DNA of 13,335 nucleotides. It comes from Acholeplasmataceae bacterium (GTDB lineage: Bacteria > Bacillota_I > Bacilli_A > Acholeplasmatales > Acholeplasmataceae). Numbering within the stretch: position 1 is the first letter of the stretch; each line of letters begins with the position of its first letter. Of the stretch, positions 6,516 through 13,038 are shown piece after piece. The position numbers were made by a program, and so were the translations under genes. The notes under the pieces were generated by a model. The model worked only from the letters and a program-made list of their open reading frames with translations, had not been told where the DNA came from and made no database searches. The stretch is from positions 1 through 13,335 of the forward strand of contig JAUSOA010000137.1 in the NCBI GenBank assembly GCA_030656435.1, read 5' to 3'.

Positions 6516-6912
6516 TCAAGCGAGCTCTTTCTCTATAATCTTCCGTGTTTAGATTTCCCATGTTGTTTTTCAATTGAAATGAAAGTTCTTCTTTAACATA
6601 ACGTGGAATTAAATGGAGATGAAAGTGAAAGACAGTTTGACCTGCGACTTCACCATTGTTACTTAAAATATTAAGGCCTTCTACATGAAATGCTTTTTGG
6701 ATGGCCTTCGCTAATTTAACAGAAACCGCGAAAAGATGAGCCGCAACATCCTCAGGAACATCAAAGATAGTTGGATACAATGCTTTTGTAACCACTAATG
6801 TGTGTCCCTTTGTAGCCTGTGAAATGTCAAGAAATGCAACAACGAGATCGTCTTCATAAACAAAGTGAGCAGGAATTTCTCTGGCAATAATTTTTGAAAA
6901 TATTGTAGGCAT
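6499..6912 (-). CDS. HIT family protein (histidine triad nucleotide hydrolase)
   Basis: The 137-residue cytoplasmic protein belongs to the HIT superfamily, Hint-like branch. The family hydrolyses nucleoside phosphoramidates or dinucleotides, with an AMP intermediate on the middle His of the triad. The triad is HFHLHLIPR (96-104), so H98 should be the nucleophile. FSKIIAREIPA (5-15) and GHTLVVTK (36-43) are also family-typical. Many bacterial relatives have CxxC near the N terminus, but here those places are Thr and Ser (TIFS, residues 3-6), so the zinc site is absent. A purine-rich AAGGGGG lies about eight bases upstream of the ATG at 6912. The gene is convergent with the histidine kinase and divergent from pduL. 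I cannot name its substrate or assign a pathway from context. Confidence 0.93.
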   Translation of the reverse strand: MPTIFSKIIAREIPAHFVYEDDLVVAFLDISQATKGHTLVVTKALYPTIFDVPEDVAAHLFAVSVKLAKAIQKAFHVEGLNILSNNGEVAGQTVFHFHLHLIPRYVKEELSFQLKNNMGNLNTEDYRERARLIKAAL

Positions 6913-6952
6913 AGTTATACCCCCTTCTTGGCTTTATTCTATCATAATTAGA

Positions 6953-6981
6953 TTGAAAACGACCATAAAAAATGATATAAT
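6953..6981 (+). promoter_or_regulatory. Strong promoter of pduL
   Basis: TTGAAA (6953-6958) and TATAAT (6976-6981) are 17 bases apart, and the -10 is extended (TGATATAAT from 6973). AGGAGG at 6994-6999 follows, eight bases from the ATG. This is the best promoter in the window and suggests high expression of pduL. Confidence 0.88.
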
Positions 6982-7007
6982 CATTTCGTATGTAGGAGGA
7001 ATTATAT

Positions 7008-7598
7008 ATGAAAAAAGTACCAGTAGGTATATCTGGTCGTCATCTTCATTTAACAGCTGAGCATTTGGAAACCCTTTTTGGTCCAGGCTATAAGCTTACT
7101 GTGATGAAAGATCTTACTCAACCAGGGCAATATGCTGCAGAAGAAAAGGTTGATGTTATCAGTCCAGAAGGAAAATTACTAGCAGGAGTTCGCATTTTAG
7201 GACCAGTTCGCCCAGCATCTCAAGTAGAAATATCTAAAAGTGATGCTTTGCGCTTTAAATTTGTAGCACCAGTAAGATCTTCTGGTGATGTTAAAGGCAC
7301 AGGTGCAGCAACTTTGGTCGGTCCAAAGGGACAAGTCAAAATTGAAGAAGGTGTCATTATTGCAGATCGTCATATTCACTTTTCACCTGAGGAAGCAAAA
7401 GAATTTGGTGTTGTCGATCGTCAAATCGTCAGTCTTAGGGTTGGGGGAATTAAAGCGGGAATTTTAGATAACGTCTTGTGCCGTGTTCACCCACAATTTA
7501 GATTAGATTGTCATCTTGATACAGATGATGGTAGCGCATTTATGCTAAACACTGGTGATATGGTTGAGCTTGTTAAATCATACACGATCAACGAATAG
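7008..7598 (+). CDS. pduL: PduL-type phosphate acyltransferase (phosphate propanoyl/acetyltransferase)
   Basis: The 196-residue enzyme moves an acyl group between CoA and phosphate, the step before acetate or propionate kinase makes ATP. It is the PduL family, unrelated in fold to Pta. The N terminus reads VPVGISGRHLHL (4-15), with H12 and H14 as metal ligands. A second related half has ADRHIHFSPEEA (119-130), with H122 and H124, and H169 is in DCHLDTDDG. The protein begins directly at the catalytic domain, with no N-terminal targeting extension of the kind seen on microcompartment forms. No shell-protein genes are in the window. I therefore infer the housekeeping role: acetyl-CoA to acetyl phosphate in fermentation, replacing Pta. 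The gene is a single transcription unit with its own strong promoter and terminator. Acetyl versus propanoyl preference cannot be read from sequence. Confidence 0.93.
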   Translation: MKKVPVGISGRHLHLTAEHLETLFGPGYKLTVMKDLTQPGQYAAEEKVDVISPEGKLLAGVRILGPVRPASQVEISKSDALRFKFVAPVRSSGDVKGTGAATLVGPKGQVKIEEGVIIADRHIHFSPEEAKEFGVVDRQIVSLRVGGIKAGILDNVLCRVHPQFRLDCHLDTDDGSAFMLNTGDMVELVKSYTINE

Positions 7599-7619
7599 TG
7601 CCTGCATAGGCACTTTTTT
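7597..7619 (+). terminator. Intrinsic terminator of pduL
   Basis: AGTGCCT (7597-7603) pairs with AGGCACT (7608-7614) around a GCAT loop, followed by TTTTTT (7614-7619). The last two bases of the pduL stop codon are part of the stem. The HD-domain gene starts 18 bases later with no visible promoter in between, so some readthrough is likely. Confidence 0.88.
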
Positions 7620-7636
7620 ACCCTAGGAGGTAGCTC

Positions 7637-8842
7637 TTGAAAAAACTAGCTAAACAACAGGTATTCAAGGATCCATTATATGGTTTTATCCACGTGGATT
7701 ATGAATTGATACGAAAACTCATCGATTCCTCTTTATTTCAAAGATTGAGAAGAGTGCGTCAATTGAGTGGGGTACAAATGGTCTTTCATGGTGCGGAACA
7801 CTCAAGATTTTCTCATAGCTTAGGTGTTTATGAGATTGCTAATAGGTTTTTAACTGTTCCAGACATTCAAAACGCACTATCAGAAAGAGAAAAGCTTATC
7901 TTTTTAAGTTCAGCATTACTCCATGATATTGGTCACGGAGCTTATTCTCATGCTTTTGAGGATATTTTTGGCGTTAGCCATGAGAAAATCGGGGCAGCTT
8001 TAATTATGCATGATCAGGAAGTTTTTAAAGTATTAAGTTCAATTGACGCTAATTTTGCATCCGATGTCGCATCTATCATATTAAAACAGAAGAAATTTCC
8101 ATTAATCGAACAATTGATATCTAGCCAATTAGACGTTGATCGTCTTGACTATTTAGAAAGAGATGCTTACTTTACAGGAGCAGCTTATGGGCATATCGAT
8201 GTCGATCGTCTTATTCGAGTTTTATACATTAAAAATGGCCAAGTTGTGTTTAAACTTTCAGGAATTCATGCAATCGAAAATTATTTAATTGCAAGATATC
8301 ACATGTATTGGCAAGTTTATTATCACCCTGTCGCTAGAGCGTACGAAGTAACTCTAGAAAAAATATATAAGAGAGTTAAGGATCTTTTACTCGCTGACTT
8401 TACATTCAAGGGAAATGTTGAGCCACTTCAAAACATAATTAGCAATCCTTCAAACCTAGATAGTTATATCGAAATTGATGATTTCTATATTAATGGTTTA
8501 ATCGCAAGCTTTATGAAATCAGAAGATGAAATATTAAAATCTTTAGCCAATGATTTTTTAAATCGCAAAATTTGGGGATATTTAAATGATATTGAAGAAA
8601 ATCGCGAGAAAATTGAGGAAATTAAAAAGTCATATACACAAGAAGAACTTAAGTATTATACGTCTTATCGTACAGTGCATAACTCAACTTATAATGATGA
8701 TGGCGAAGGATTTGGAGACAAAATATATATATTACTTGAAAACGGTAAGATTTCGACTCTAAAGGAACAGTCAAAAATTATTGAAAGCTTAATGCTTAGT
8801 GGAACAAAGACTGATCCTAAGTTCTTCTACAAAAAGAAATGA
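7637..8842 (+). CDS. HD-domain phosphohydrolase, dNTPase-like (YwfO/SAMHD1-like family)
   Basis: The 401-residue cytoplasmic protein is an HD-superfamily hydrolase of the group containing B. subtilis YwfO and the enterococcal dNTP triphosphohydrolase, related to human SAMHD1. The N-terminal signature is KDPLYGFIHV (11-20). The metal site is H60 (RFSHSLGV), H96-D97 (LLHDIGHGAYSH) and D168 (LDVDRLDYLERD), so the H...HD...D set is complete. The likely reaction is dNTP to deoxynucleoside plus triphosphate; substrate is inferred from family. The start is TTG at 7637, supported by AGGAGG at 7625-7630, six bases upstream. It overlaps rnmV by four bases (ATGA), so it is the first gene of the block rnmV-ksgA-ispE. 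In Bacillus this place is held by tatD/yabE, so the neighbour is unusual. No promoter is visible between the pduL terminator and the start. Confidence 0.88.
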   Translation: MKKLAKQQVFKDPLYGFIHVDYELIRKLIDSSLFQRLRRVRQLSGVQMVFHGAEHSRFSHSLGVYEIANRFLTVPDIQNALSEREKLIFLSSALLHDIGHGAYSHAFEDIFGVSHEKIGAALIMHDQEVFKVLSSIDANFASDVASIILKQKKFPLIEQLISSQLDVDRLDYLERDAYFTGAAYGHIDVDRLIRVLYIKNGQVVFKLSGIHAIENYLIARYHMYWQVYYHPVARAYEVTLEKIYKRVKDLLLADFTFKGNVEPLQNIISNPSNLDSYIEIDDFYINGLIASFMKSEDEILKSLANDFLNRKIWGYLNDIEENREKIEEIKKSYTQEELKYYTSYRTVHNSTYNDDGEGFGDKIYILLENGKISTLKEQSKIIESLMLSGTKTDPKFFYKKK

Positions 8843-9372
8843 GACCAAAGGTTTTTGTAGTTGAAGGTAGAAATGATGCAAATAGATTAAAAAGAATTTT
8901 CCCCGATATCGCAATTGTTACAACCAACGGTAGCGCTATTAACATAGACTCGGTAGAACTTCTAAAGGAATTAGATGCCACTCATGACATCATATTATTT
9001 TTAGATCCGGATCACGCAGGAGAGAGAATTAGAAGACTATTATCTAAGCAAGTTAAAAACATCTATCATGCATTTTTGGATAAAGAGGTTGCTTATAGCA
9101 AGAATAGGAAGAAAATTGGTATTGAGCATGCATCAGAAAAGGATATTTTAGATGCTCTTAAAGATATCAAAATTGTCTCGCACGAGTCGAAAAGCGATAT
9201 CACCCATACCTTTTTATTTGATATGAAATTAACAGGTAACAAGGATAGTAAGGTATTAAGAGATTATTTAGCGAAAGAGTTGAAAATTGGCTACGTAAAC
9301 GGAAAAACACTGTATCAAAGACTAAAAATGTTTGATATTAGTCAAAAAGAAGTGATTGAGGTACTTAAGTGA
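8839..9372 (+). CDS. rnmV: Ribonuclease M5
   Basis: The 177-residue endonuclease trims 5S rRNA precursors in low-GC Gram-positive bacteria. The TOPRIM domain occupies the first ~100 residues. E9 is in VVEGRND, GSAI follows at 31-34, and the acidic D56/D58 pair is in LDPDHAGERIR (55-65). GIEHA (94-98) is also characteristic of the M5 family. Length is near the normal for the family. It starts inside the stop of the HD gene (ATGA) and ends inside the start of ksgA (GTGA), so all three are probably translated as a coupled series. The rnmV-ksgA pairing is well conserved across Bacillota and supports the naming. Both genes act in ribosomal RNA maturation. Confidence 0.95.
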   Translation: MRPKVFVVEGRNDANRLKRIFPDIAIVTTNGSAINIDSVELLKELDATHDIILFLDPDHAGERIRRLLSKQVKNIYHAFLDKEVAYSKNRKKIGIEHASEKDILDALKDIKIVSHESKSDITHTFLFDMKLTGNKDSKVLRDYLAKELKIGYVNGKTLYQRLKMFDISQKEVIEVLK

Positions 9373-10154
9373 ATCATCAAGCAAAAAAGAAATTCGGACA
9401 AAACTTTCTAAGAGACAAAAATCTTTTAATGAAAATTGTCAGAGAATCCAATATCACAAATCAGTTTGTTATCGAGGTAGGTCCAGGGCAAGGAGCTCTA
9501 ACTACCTTTTTGGCATCTTCAGCTAAAAAGGTAGTTGCCTATGAAATTGATTTGACACTAAAACCTATATTGGATATGCTTGAAGAACAATTCGAAAATC
9601 TTGAAGTTGTTTATCAGGATTTTTTGGAGGCAGACTTATCCATCTATTCCGAGGATATTCATGTAGTAGCAAATGTTCCATATTATATTACTACACCAAT
9701 TTTATTTAAATTATTGGAAACAAGAAATATTAAAACAGCTTCACTAATGATTCAAAAAGAAGTGTGCGAAAGATTACTTGCAACACCAAACAGTAAGCAA
9801 TACAATGCATTATCAATCATTTTACAATATCACGCTCAAGCATCCAAAATGATGGATGTCAAGCGTCATATGTTTTTTCCAGTTCCTAATGTTGATAGTG
9901 CTGTAATTCGCATTGTAAAGAGAAAAGAGTCTTTAATTGAAGAAGATAAAGAATCCCTTTTTATTCATATGGTCAAGGAAGCATTCAGACAAAAAAGAAA
10001 GACATTAGTCAACAATTGGCATCAAGGATTTAATGTTCCAAAAGAAAAAATAGAATCCTTTTTAATTGAACAGGGTTACACCAAGGATGTAAGAGCAGAA
10101 TCCTTATCAATTCACGATTTTATAAAGCTAGTAAGGATGTGGAAAAATGATTAA
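9369..10154 (+). CDS. rsmA: 16S rRNA dimethyladenosine transferase KsgA/RsmA
   Basis: The 261-residue methyltransferase dimethylates two adjacent adenosines near the 3' end of 16S rRNA, using S-adenosylmethionine, late in small-subunit assembly. It has KKFGQNFLRD (7-16), the SAM-binding IEVGPGQGAL (35-44), acidic residues E59 and D61 after the second strand, and the catalytic NVPYY (102-106; NLPYY in most relatives). The C-terminal helical domain is present. The start is GTG at 9369, which overlaps the rnmV stop as GTGA. This gives MNHQAKKKFGQNF, the expected N terminus. It overlaps ispE by eight bases. Loss of function in this family is a known cause of kasugamycin resistance; nothing suggests that here. 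The gene is also known as ksgA. Confidence 0.95.
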   Translation: MNHQAKKKFGQNFLRDKNLLMKIVRESNITNQFVIEVGPGQGALTTFLASSAKKVVAYEIDLTLKPILDMLEEQFENLEVVYQDFLEADLSIYSEDIHVVANVPYYITTPILFKLLETRNIKTASLMIQKEVCERLLATPNSKQYNALSIILQYHAQASKMMDVKRHMFFPVPNVDSAVIRIVKRKESLIEEDKESLFIHMVKEAFRQKRKTLVNNWHQGFNVPKEKIESFLIEQGYTKDVRAESLSIHDFIKLVRMWKND

Positions 10155-10968
10155 AGAATATGCATATGCGAAAATCAATCTACTTCTTGACGTAGAGAAA
10201 AAAAGAGAAGATGGATTTCACGATCTAAAAATGATTTTGATTCCAATCGAACTTCATGACGAACTAACCTTTGAACCTTCAGAAGAAATTTCTTTAAAAT
10301 CAAATATTGAGATTGAAAATAATGCAGTTATCCATACTGCTAATCTAATGAAAAAAAAGTACGAAGTCAAGGATGGAGCAAGAATTACATTACAAAAAAC
10401 AATACCGATGGGTGCAGGTTTAGGCGGTGGTTCTGCTGATATTGCTGCAACAATTAGAGGTTTAAATACACTGTGGAACCTTAAGCTTGAGAATACTGAA
10501 ATGGAAAATCTCGCACTTAGTCTAGGTTCTGATACATTATTTTGTTTGTATAACAAGCCAGCATTTGTTTATGGAAGAGGAGAAAATATACTTTATGTAG
10601 ATGTTCCTTCAATCGAATCCATTTATTTATTCCCATCGATTATCAATGTTTCTACAAAAAATGTTTTCCAAAAACACCGTGTAAAGCATAATTCGAAAAG
10701 GTTTAATCGTTTATTTATCAACTATTTAAATGAGAATTACGATAGATTCTTTAAGAAAACATACAATCACCTACTAAAAACGACAGTCAAATGCTACCCA
10801 GAACTAAAAAAACACTATAAAGCTGTTCGCAGTATCAATCAAAGCGCATTCATGACAGGAAGTGGTTCTACATTCTATATATTATCATTTGACAAAAATG
10901 ATGAACCTTTAAGAGAGAAAATTCGTAAATCAGGGCTCGAAAGTATCAAAACAAAGCCAAAAGAATAA
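10147..10968 (+). CDS. ispE: 4-diphosphocytidyl-2-C-methyl-D-erythritol kinase
   Basis: The 273-residue GHMP-superfamily kinase phosphorylates CDP-methylerythritol in the MEP (non-mevalonate) route to IPP and DMAPP. Visible motifs are YAKINLLLDV (6-15) with K9, the ATP-binding IPMGAGLGGGSADIA (86-100), and LGSDTLF (126-132) with catalytic D129. A C-terminal TGSGSTFY replaces the usual GSGPT. LGSDTLF also differs from the common GSDVPF. Both changes spare key residues. The ATG overlaps the ksgA stop (ATGATTAA), and AAGGA lies about nine bases before it inside ksgA. It ends the HD-rnmV-ksgA-ispE block; spoVG has its own promoter. Presence of ispE implies that the organism makes isoprenoids by the MEP route, which would feed the undecaprenyl lipid handled by uppP and the DUF368 protein. 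Confidence 0.92.
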   Translation: MIKEYAYAKINLLLDVEKKREDGFHDLKMILIPIELHDELTFEPSEEISLKSNIEIENNAVIHTANLMKKKYEVKDGARITLQKTIPMGAGLGGGSADIAATIRGLNTLWNLKLENTEMENLALSLGSDTLFCLYNKPAFVYGRGENILYVDVPSIESIYLFPSIINVSTKNVFQKHRVKHNSKRFNRLFINYLNENYDRFFKKTYNHLLKTTVKCYPELKKHYKAVRSINQSAFMTGSGSTFYILSFDKNDEPLREKIRKSGLESIKTKPKE

Positions 10969-10974
10969 AAAAAC

Positions 10975-11003
10975 TTTAATAAATTAAATGAATATGCTAT
11001 AAT
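10975..11003 (+). promoter_or_regulatory. Promoter of spoVG with extended -10
   Basis: TGCTATAAT (10995-11003) is a perfect extended -10, with a weak TTTAAT -35 (10975-10980) at 17-base spacing. It looks like a vegetative sigma-A-type promoter. In Bacillus, spoVG is read by SigH, and I see no SigH-like element here. Confidence 0.72.
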
Positions 11004-11018
11004 TTATTTATAAATAAA
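11003..11018 (+). repeat. Perfect 16-base palindrome at the spoVG transcription start
   Basis: TTTATTTATAAATAAA is a perfect inverted repeat that begins at the last base of the -10 and spans the expected start site. It could be an operator. It is all A/T, so chance is a real alternative. Confidence 0.4.
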
Positions 11019-11037
11019 GGACGTCTTGGAGGGCAAA

Positions 11038-11319
11038 ATGAAGATTACTGATGTAAGAGTAAAACTTGTTAGCAGCGAAAGCAGACTTAGGGGAGTAGCA
11101 ACCATTACTTTCGATGAAAGTTTTGTTGTGCATGACATTCGTATCATTGAAGGCGAGAATGGCATCTTTGTAGCGATGCCTAGCAAGAAGACACCTAACG
11201 GAACCTTCAGAGATATTGCTCACCCAATTCATGGCGAGATGCGTAAAGTGATTGAAGATGCAATTGTTGTTGCATATAATGAAGCACTTGCTAACCCATC
11301 TTCTACAGATGAAGAATAG
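11038..11319 (+). CDS. spoVG: SpoVG family regulator
   Basis: The 93-residue SpoVG protein belongs to a small family that binds DNA and RNA and acts as a broad post-initiation regulator in many non-sporulating Bacillota. It has the hallmark MKITDVRVKLV start, VVHDIRII (29-36), and the best-conserved stretch GIFVAMPSKKTPNGTFRDIA (45-64), followed by HPIHGEMR. I chose ATG 11038 rather than the in-frame TTG at 11026, because that TTG is part of the ribosome site TTGGAGG (11026-11032). The product then begins exactly like other SpoVG proteins. It has its own promoter and terminator. The position between ispE and prs is conserved from Bacillus, but glmU, which usually separates spoVG and prs, is missing. 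No sporulation role can be claimed here. Confidence 0.94.
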   Translation: MKITDVRVKLVSSESRLRGVATITFDESFVVHDIRIIEGENGIFVAMPSKKTPNGTFRDIAHPIHGEMRKVIEDAIVVAYNEALANPSSTDEE

Positions 11320-11346
11320 ACTGACTTAAGTGAAAAATGAATGAAT

Positions 11347-11387
11347 AAAAATCTTTTTTGTACATCTGTGCAAAAAGATTTTTTTTT
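11347..11387 (+). terminator. Intrinsic terminator of spoVG
   Basis: AAAATCTTTTTT and AAAAAGATTTT flank a short central hairpin with TGTACA and TGTGCA, giving a long stem with one unpaired T and one wobble pair. Nine T (11379-11387) follow. It separates spoVG from prs. Confidence 0.88.
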
Positions 11388-11400
11388 GAGGAAAAATCCG

Positions 11401-11428
11401 TTAAATTAGATACCTTTTCATGTATAAT
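11401..11428 (+). promoter_or_regulatory. Promoter of prs-pth
   Basis: TATAAT (11423-11428) lies 34 bases before the prs ATG, with a weak TTAAAT (11401-11406) 16 bases upstream. Lying after the spoVG terminator, it is the best candidate for starting the prs-pth transcript. Confidence 0.65.
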
Positions 11429-11462
11429 GAAGACGAGAGAAATTGAAGGAGTTGTGAATTAC

Positions 11463-12443
11463 ATGTCAATTGTTGATGGAAAAAAAGTAAAGCTGTTTGC
11501 ATTAAGTTCGAATAAAGCATTAGCCGAGGAAGTATCGAAAGCTGCGAATATCGAACTCAGTTCTGCTGAAGTTGTTAGATTCGCAGATGGCGAAATATCT
11601 GTCAATATCGAGGATAGTGTTCGTGGACACGATGTATTTGTAATACAATCAACATCCGCACCAGCAAACGAGCATGTTATGGAATTGTTAATCATGGTAG
11701 ATGCACTCAAGAGAGCGTCTGCGAAAACAATAACGGTCTTAATGCCTTATTATGGATATTCAAGACAGGATAGAAAAGCAAAATCAAGACAACCCATTAC
11801 AGCAAAATTGATTGCAGATATGTTACAGGTTGCAGGAACTGATCGAGTCATTTGTATAGATTTACATGCCGCGCAGATACAAGGATTCTTTAATATTCCA
11901 ATTGATAATTTTCCAGCATCACCTTTATTAGCCGATTACTTCTTATACACTAAAAAATTAAATAACGTCGTTGTTGTTTCACCGGATCACGGTGGAGTTA
12001 CAAGAGCAAGAATATTTGCACGTATATTGGATGCACCACTAGCGATTATTGACAAGCGCCGTCCAGAGCCAAATAAAGCAGAAGTTCAAAACATCATCGG
12101 TGATGTAGCGGGTAAAATTGCAATTATGGTTGATGACATCATCGATACAGCTGGAACACTCGTTGCAGCAGCTCAAGCATTGATGGAAGCCGGTGCAGTT
12201 AAAGTTTATGCAGCAGCAACTCATGCGGTTTTTTCAGGACCAGCAATTGGTAGATTAAATGATTCGGTCATTTGTGAAATTGTAGTTACCGACACCATTC
12301 AATTGTCAGAAGATAAAAAATCTCCAAAAATTACTCAGCTTTCTATTGGGCCACTCTTGGGACAATCCATTCTCCACATTGTAAAAGATGAACCAATTAG
12401 CCAGATTTTCGATAAAATTACTCACCACGAGAAGGAAGCATGA
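11463..12443 (+). CDS. prs: Ribose-phosphate pyrophosphokinase (PRPP synthase)
   Basis: The 326-residue cytoplasmic enzyme makes PRPP from ribose 5-phosphate and ATP, feeding purine, pyrimidine, NAD and His/Trp synthesis. It has the class I pattern: RFADGEISVNI (39-49), YYGYSRQDRK (96-105) before the flexible catalytic loop, and DLHAAQIQGFF (133-143) with H135. VVSPDHGGVTRAR (171-183) follows, and the PRPP-binding loop is VDDIIDTAGT (223-232). I chose ATG 11463 (MSIVDGKKVKLF), which fits the family N terminus. AAGGAG (11446-11451) lies 11 bases away, a little far. A GTG at 11454 in frame would be only two bases from it. Any longer form back to 11358 would cross the promoter and terminator. 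It overlaps pth by four bases (ATGA), as expected for this conserved neighbourhood. Confidence 0.96.
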   Translation: MSIVDGKKVKLFALSSNKALAEEVSKAANIELSSAEVVRFADGEISVNIEDSVRGHDVFVIQSTSAPANEHVMELLIMVDALKRASAKTITVLMPYYGYSRQDRKAKSRQPITAKLIADMLQVAGTDRVICIDLHAAQIQGFFNIPIDNFPASPLLADYFLYTKKLNNVVVVSPDHGGVTRARIFARILDAPLAIIDKRRPEPNKAEVQNIIGDVAGKIAIMVDDIIDTAGTLVAAAQALMEAGAVKVYAAATHAVFSGPAIGRLNDSVICEIVVTDTIQLSEDKKSPKITQLSIGPLLGQSILHIVKDEPISQIFDKITHHEKEA

Positions 12444-13009
12444 AACTTGTTGTTGGGTTAGGTAATCCTGGTTTAAAATACCAAAAAACGAGACATAATA
12501 TTGGCTTTATGGTTATCGATGAAGTATTAAGAGTTACGGGAGAACAAGCGAAATTTGATTCAAAATTTAATGCTGAGGTCGCGATTATTAACGTCAATGG
12601 AAAAAAGGTTTGTTTTGCAAAGCCTTCAACCTTCATGAATTTATCTGGGGAAACGATTTCTAAAATAATGAAATATTACGATATACCTGTTGAAGATGTC
12701 TTGGTGATTGTCGATGATGTCAATTTAGAGACAGGCAAATTAAGATTAAGGGAAACTGGTGGTCATGGTGGCCATAATGGACTTAGAAATATCATTGGGT
12801 TAATTCATACTGAGAATTTCAAAAGAGTTAGAATTGGCATCGATAACAATCCAGTAATGCCACTTGATCAATACGTACTTGGTCAGTTTACACCAGACCA
12901 ATTATCTGTTCTTCACAAAGCAATTTTCCAATCAACAGAAATTATTGATCAGTTCATACAAGATGTATCCTATAAGGATATTATGACAAAGTATAATACC
13001 CAAACGTAG
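12440..13009 (+). CDS. pth: Peptidyl-tRNA hydrolase
   Basis: The 189-residue cytoplasmic enzyme frees tRNA from peptidyl-tRNAs that drop off the ribosome. The bacterial Pth signature is complete: VVGLGNPG (4-11) with N9, TRHNIGF (17-23) with catalytic H19, KPSTFMNLSG (61-70) with N67, VDDVNLETG (91-99) with D92, and GGHGGHNGLRNI (107-118) with N113. Length is normal. The ATG overlaps the prs stop as ATGA, so its translation is probably coupled to prs. The order prs-pth-mfd is a conserved Bacillota arrangement, without ctc between prs and pth here. The TAG stop (13007-13009) lies in the loop of a terminator hairpin, so release of the ribosome and folding of the terminator share the same bases. 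Confidence 0.96.
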   Translation: MKLVVGLGNPGLKYQKTRHNIGFMVIDEVLRVTGEQAKFDSKFNAEVAIINVNGKKVCFAKPSTFMNLSGETISKIMKYYDIPVEDVLVIVDDVNLETGKLRLRETGGHGGHNGLRNIIGLIHTENFKRVRIGIDNNPVMPLDQYVLGQFTPDQLSVLHKAIFQSTEIIDQFIQDVSYKDIMTKYNTQT

Positions 13010-13020
13010 GTTTGGGTTTT
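12998..13020 (+). terminator. Intrinsic terminator at the end of pth
   Basis: ACCCAAAC (12998-13005) pairs with GTTTGGGT (13010-13017) around a GTAG loop that contains the last base pair positions of the pth stop codon. Only four T follow before ATAATC, so it is probably leaky, and mfd could be reached by readthrough. Confidence 0.75.
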
Positions 13021-13038
13021 ATAATCTAGGTAGGCTAT

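Noticed and set aside
10254..10556. Antisense open frame of 100 codons in ispE
   Set aside because: It is a mirror frame of a well-supported gene, with low-complexity product and no start signals.
11026..11037. spoVG starting at TTG 11026
   Set aside because: That TTG is part of the TTGGAGG ribosome site; SpoVG proteins begin with MKITDVR.
11358..11462. prs starting near 11358
   Set aside because: This would read through the spoVG terminator and the prs promoter; the family N terminus begins at ATG 11463.
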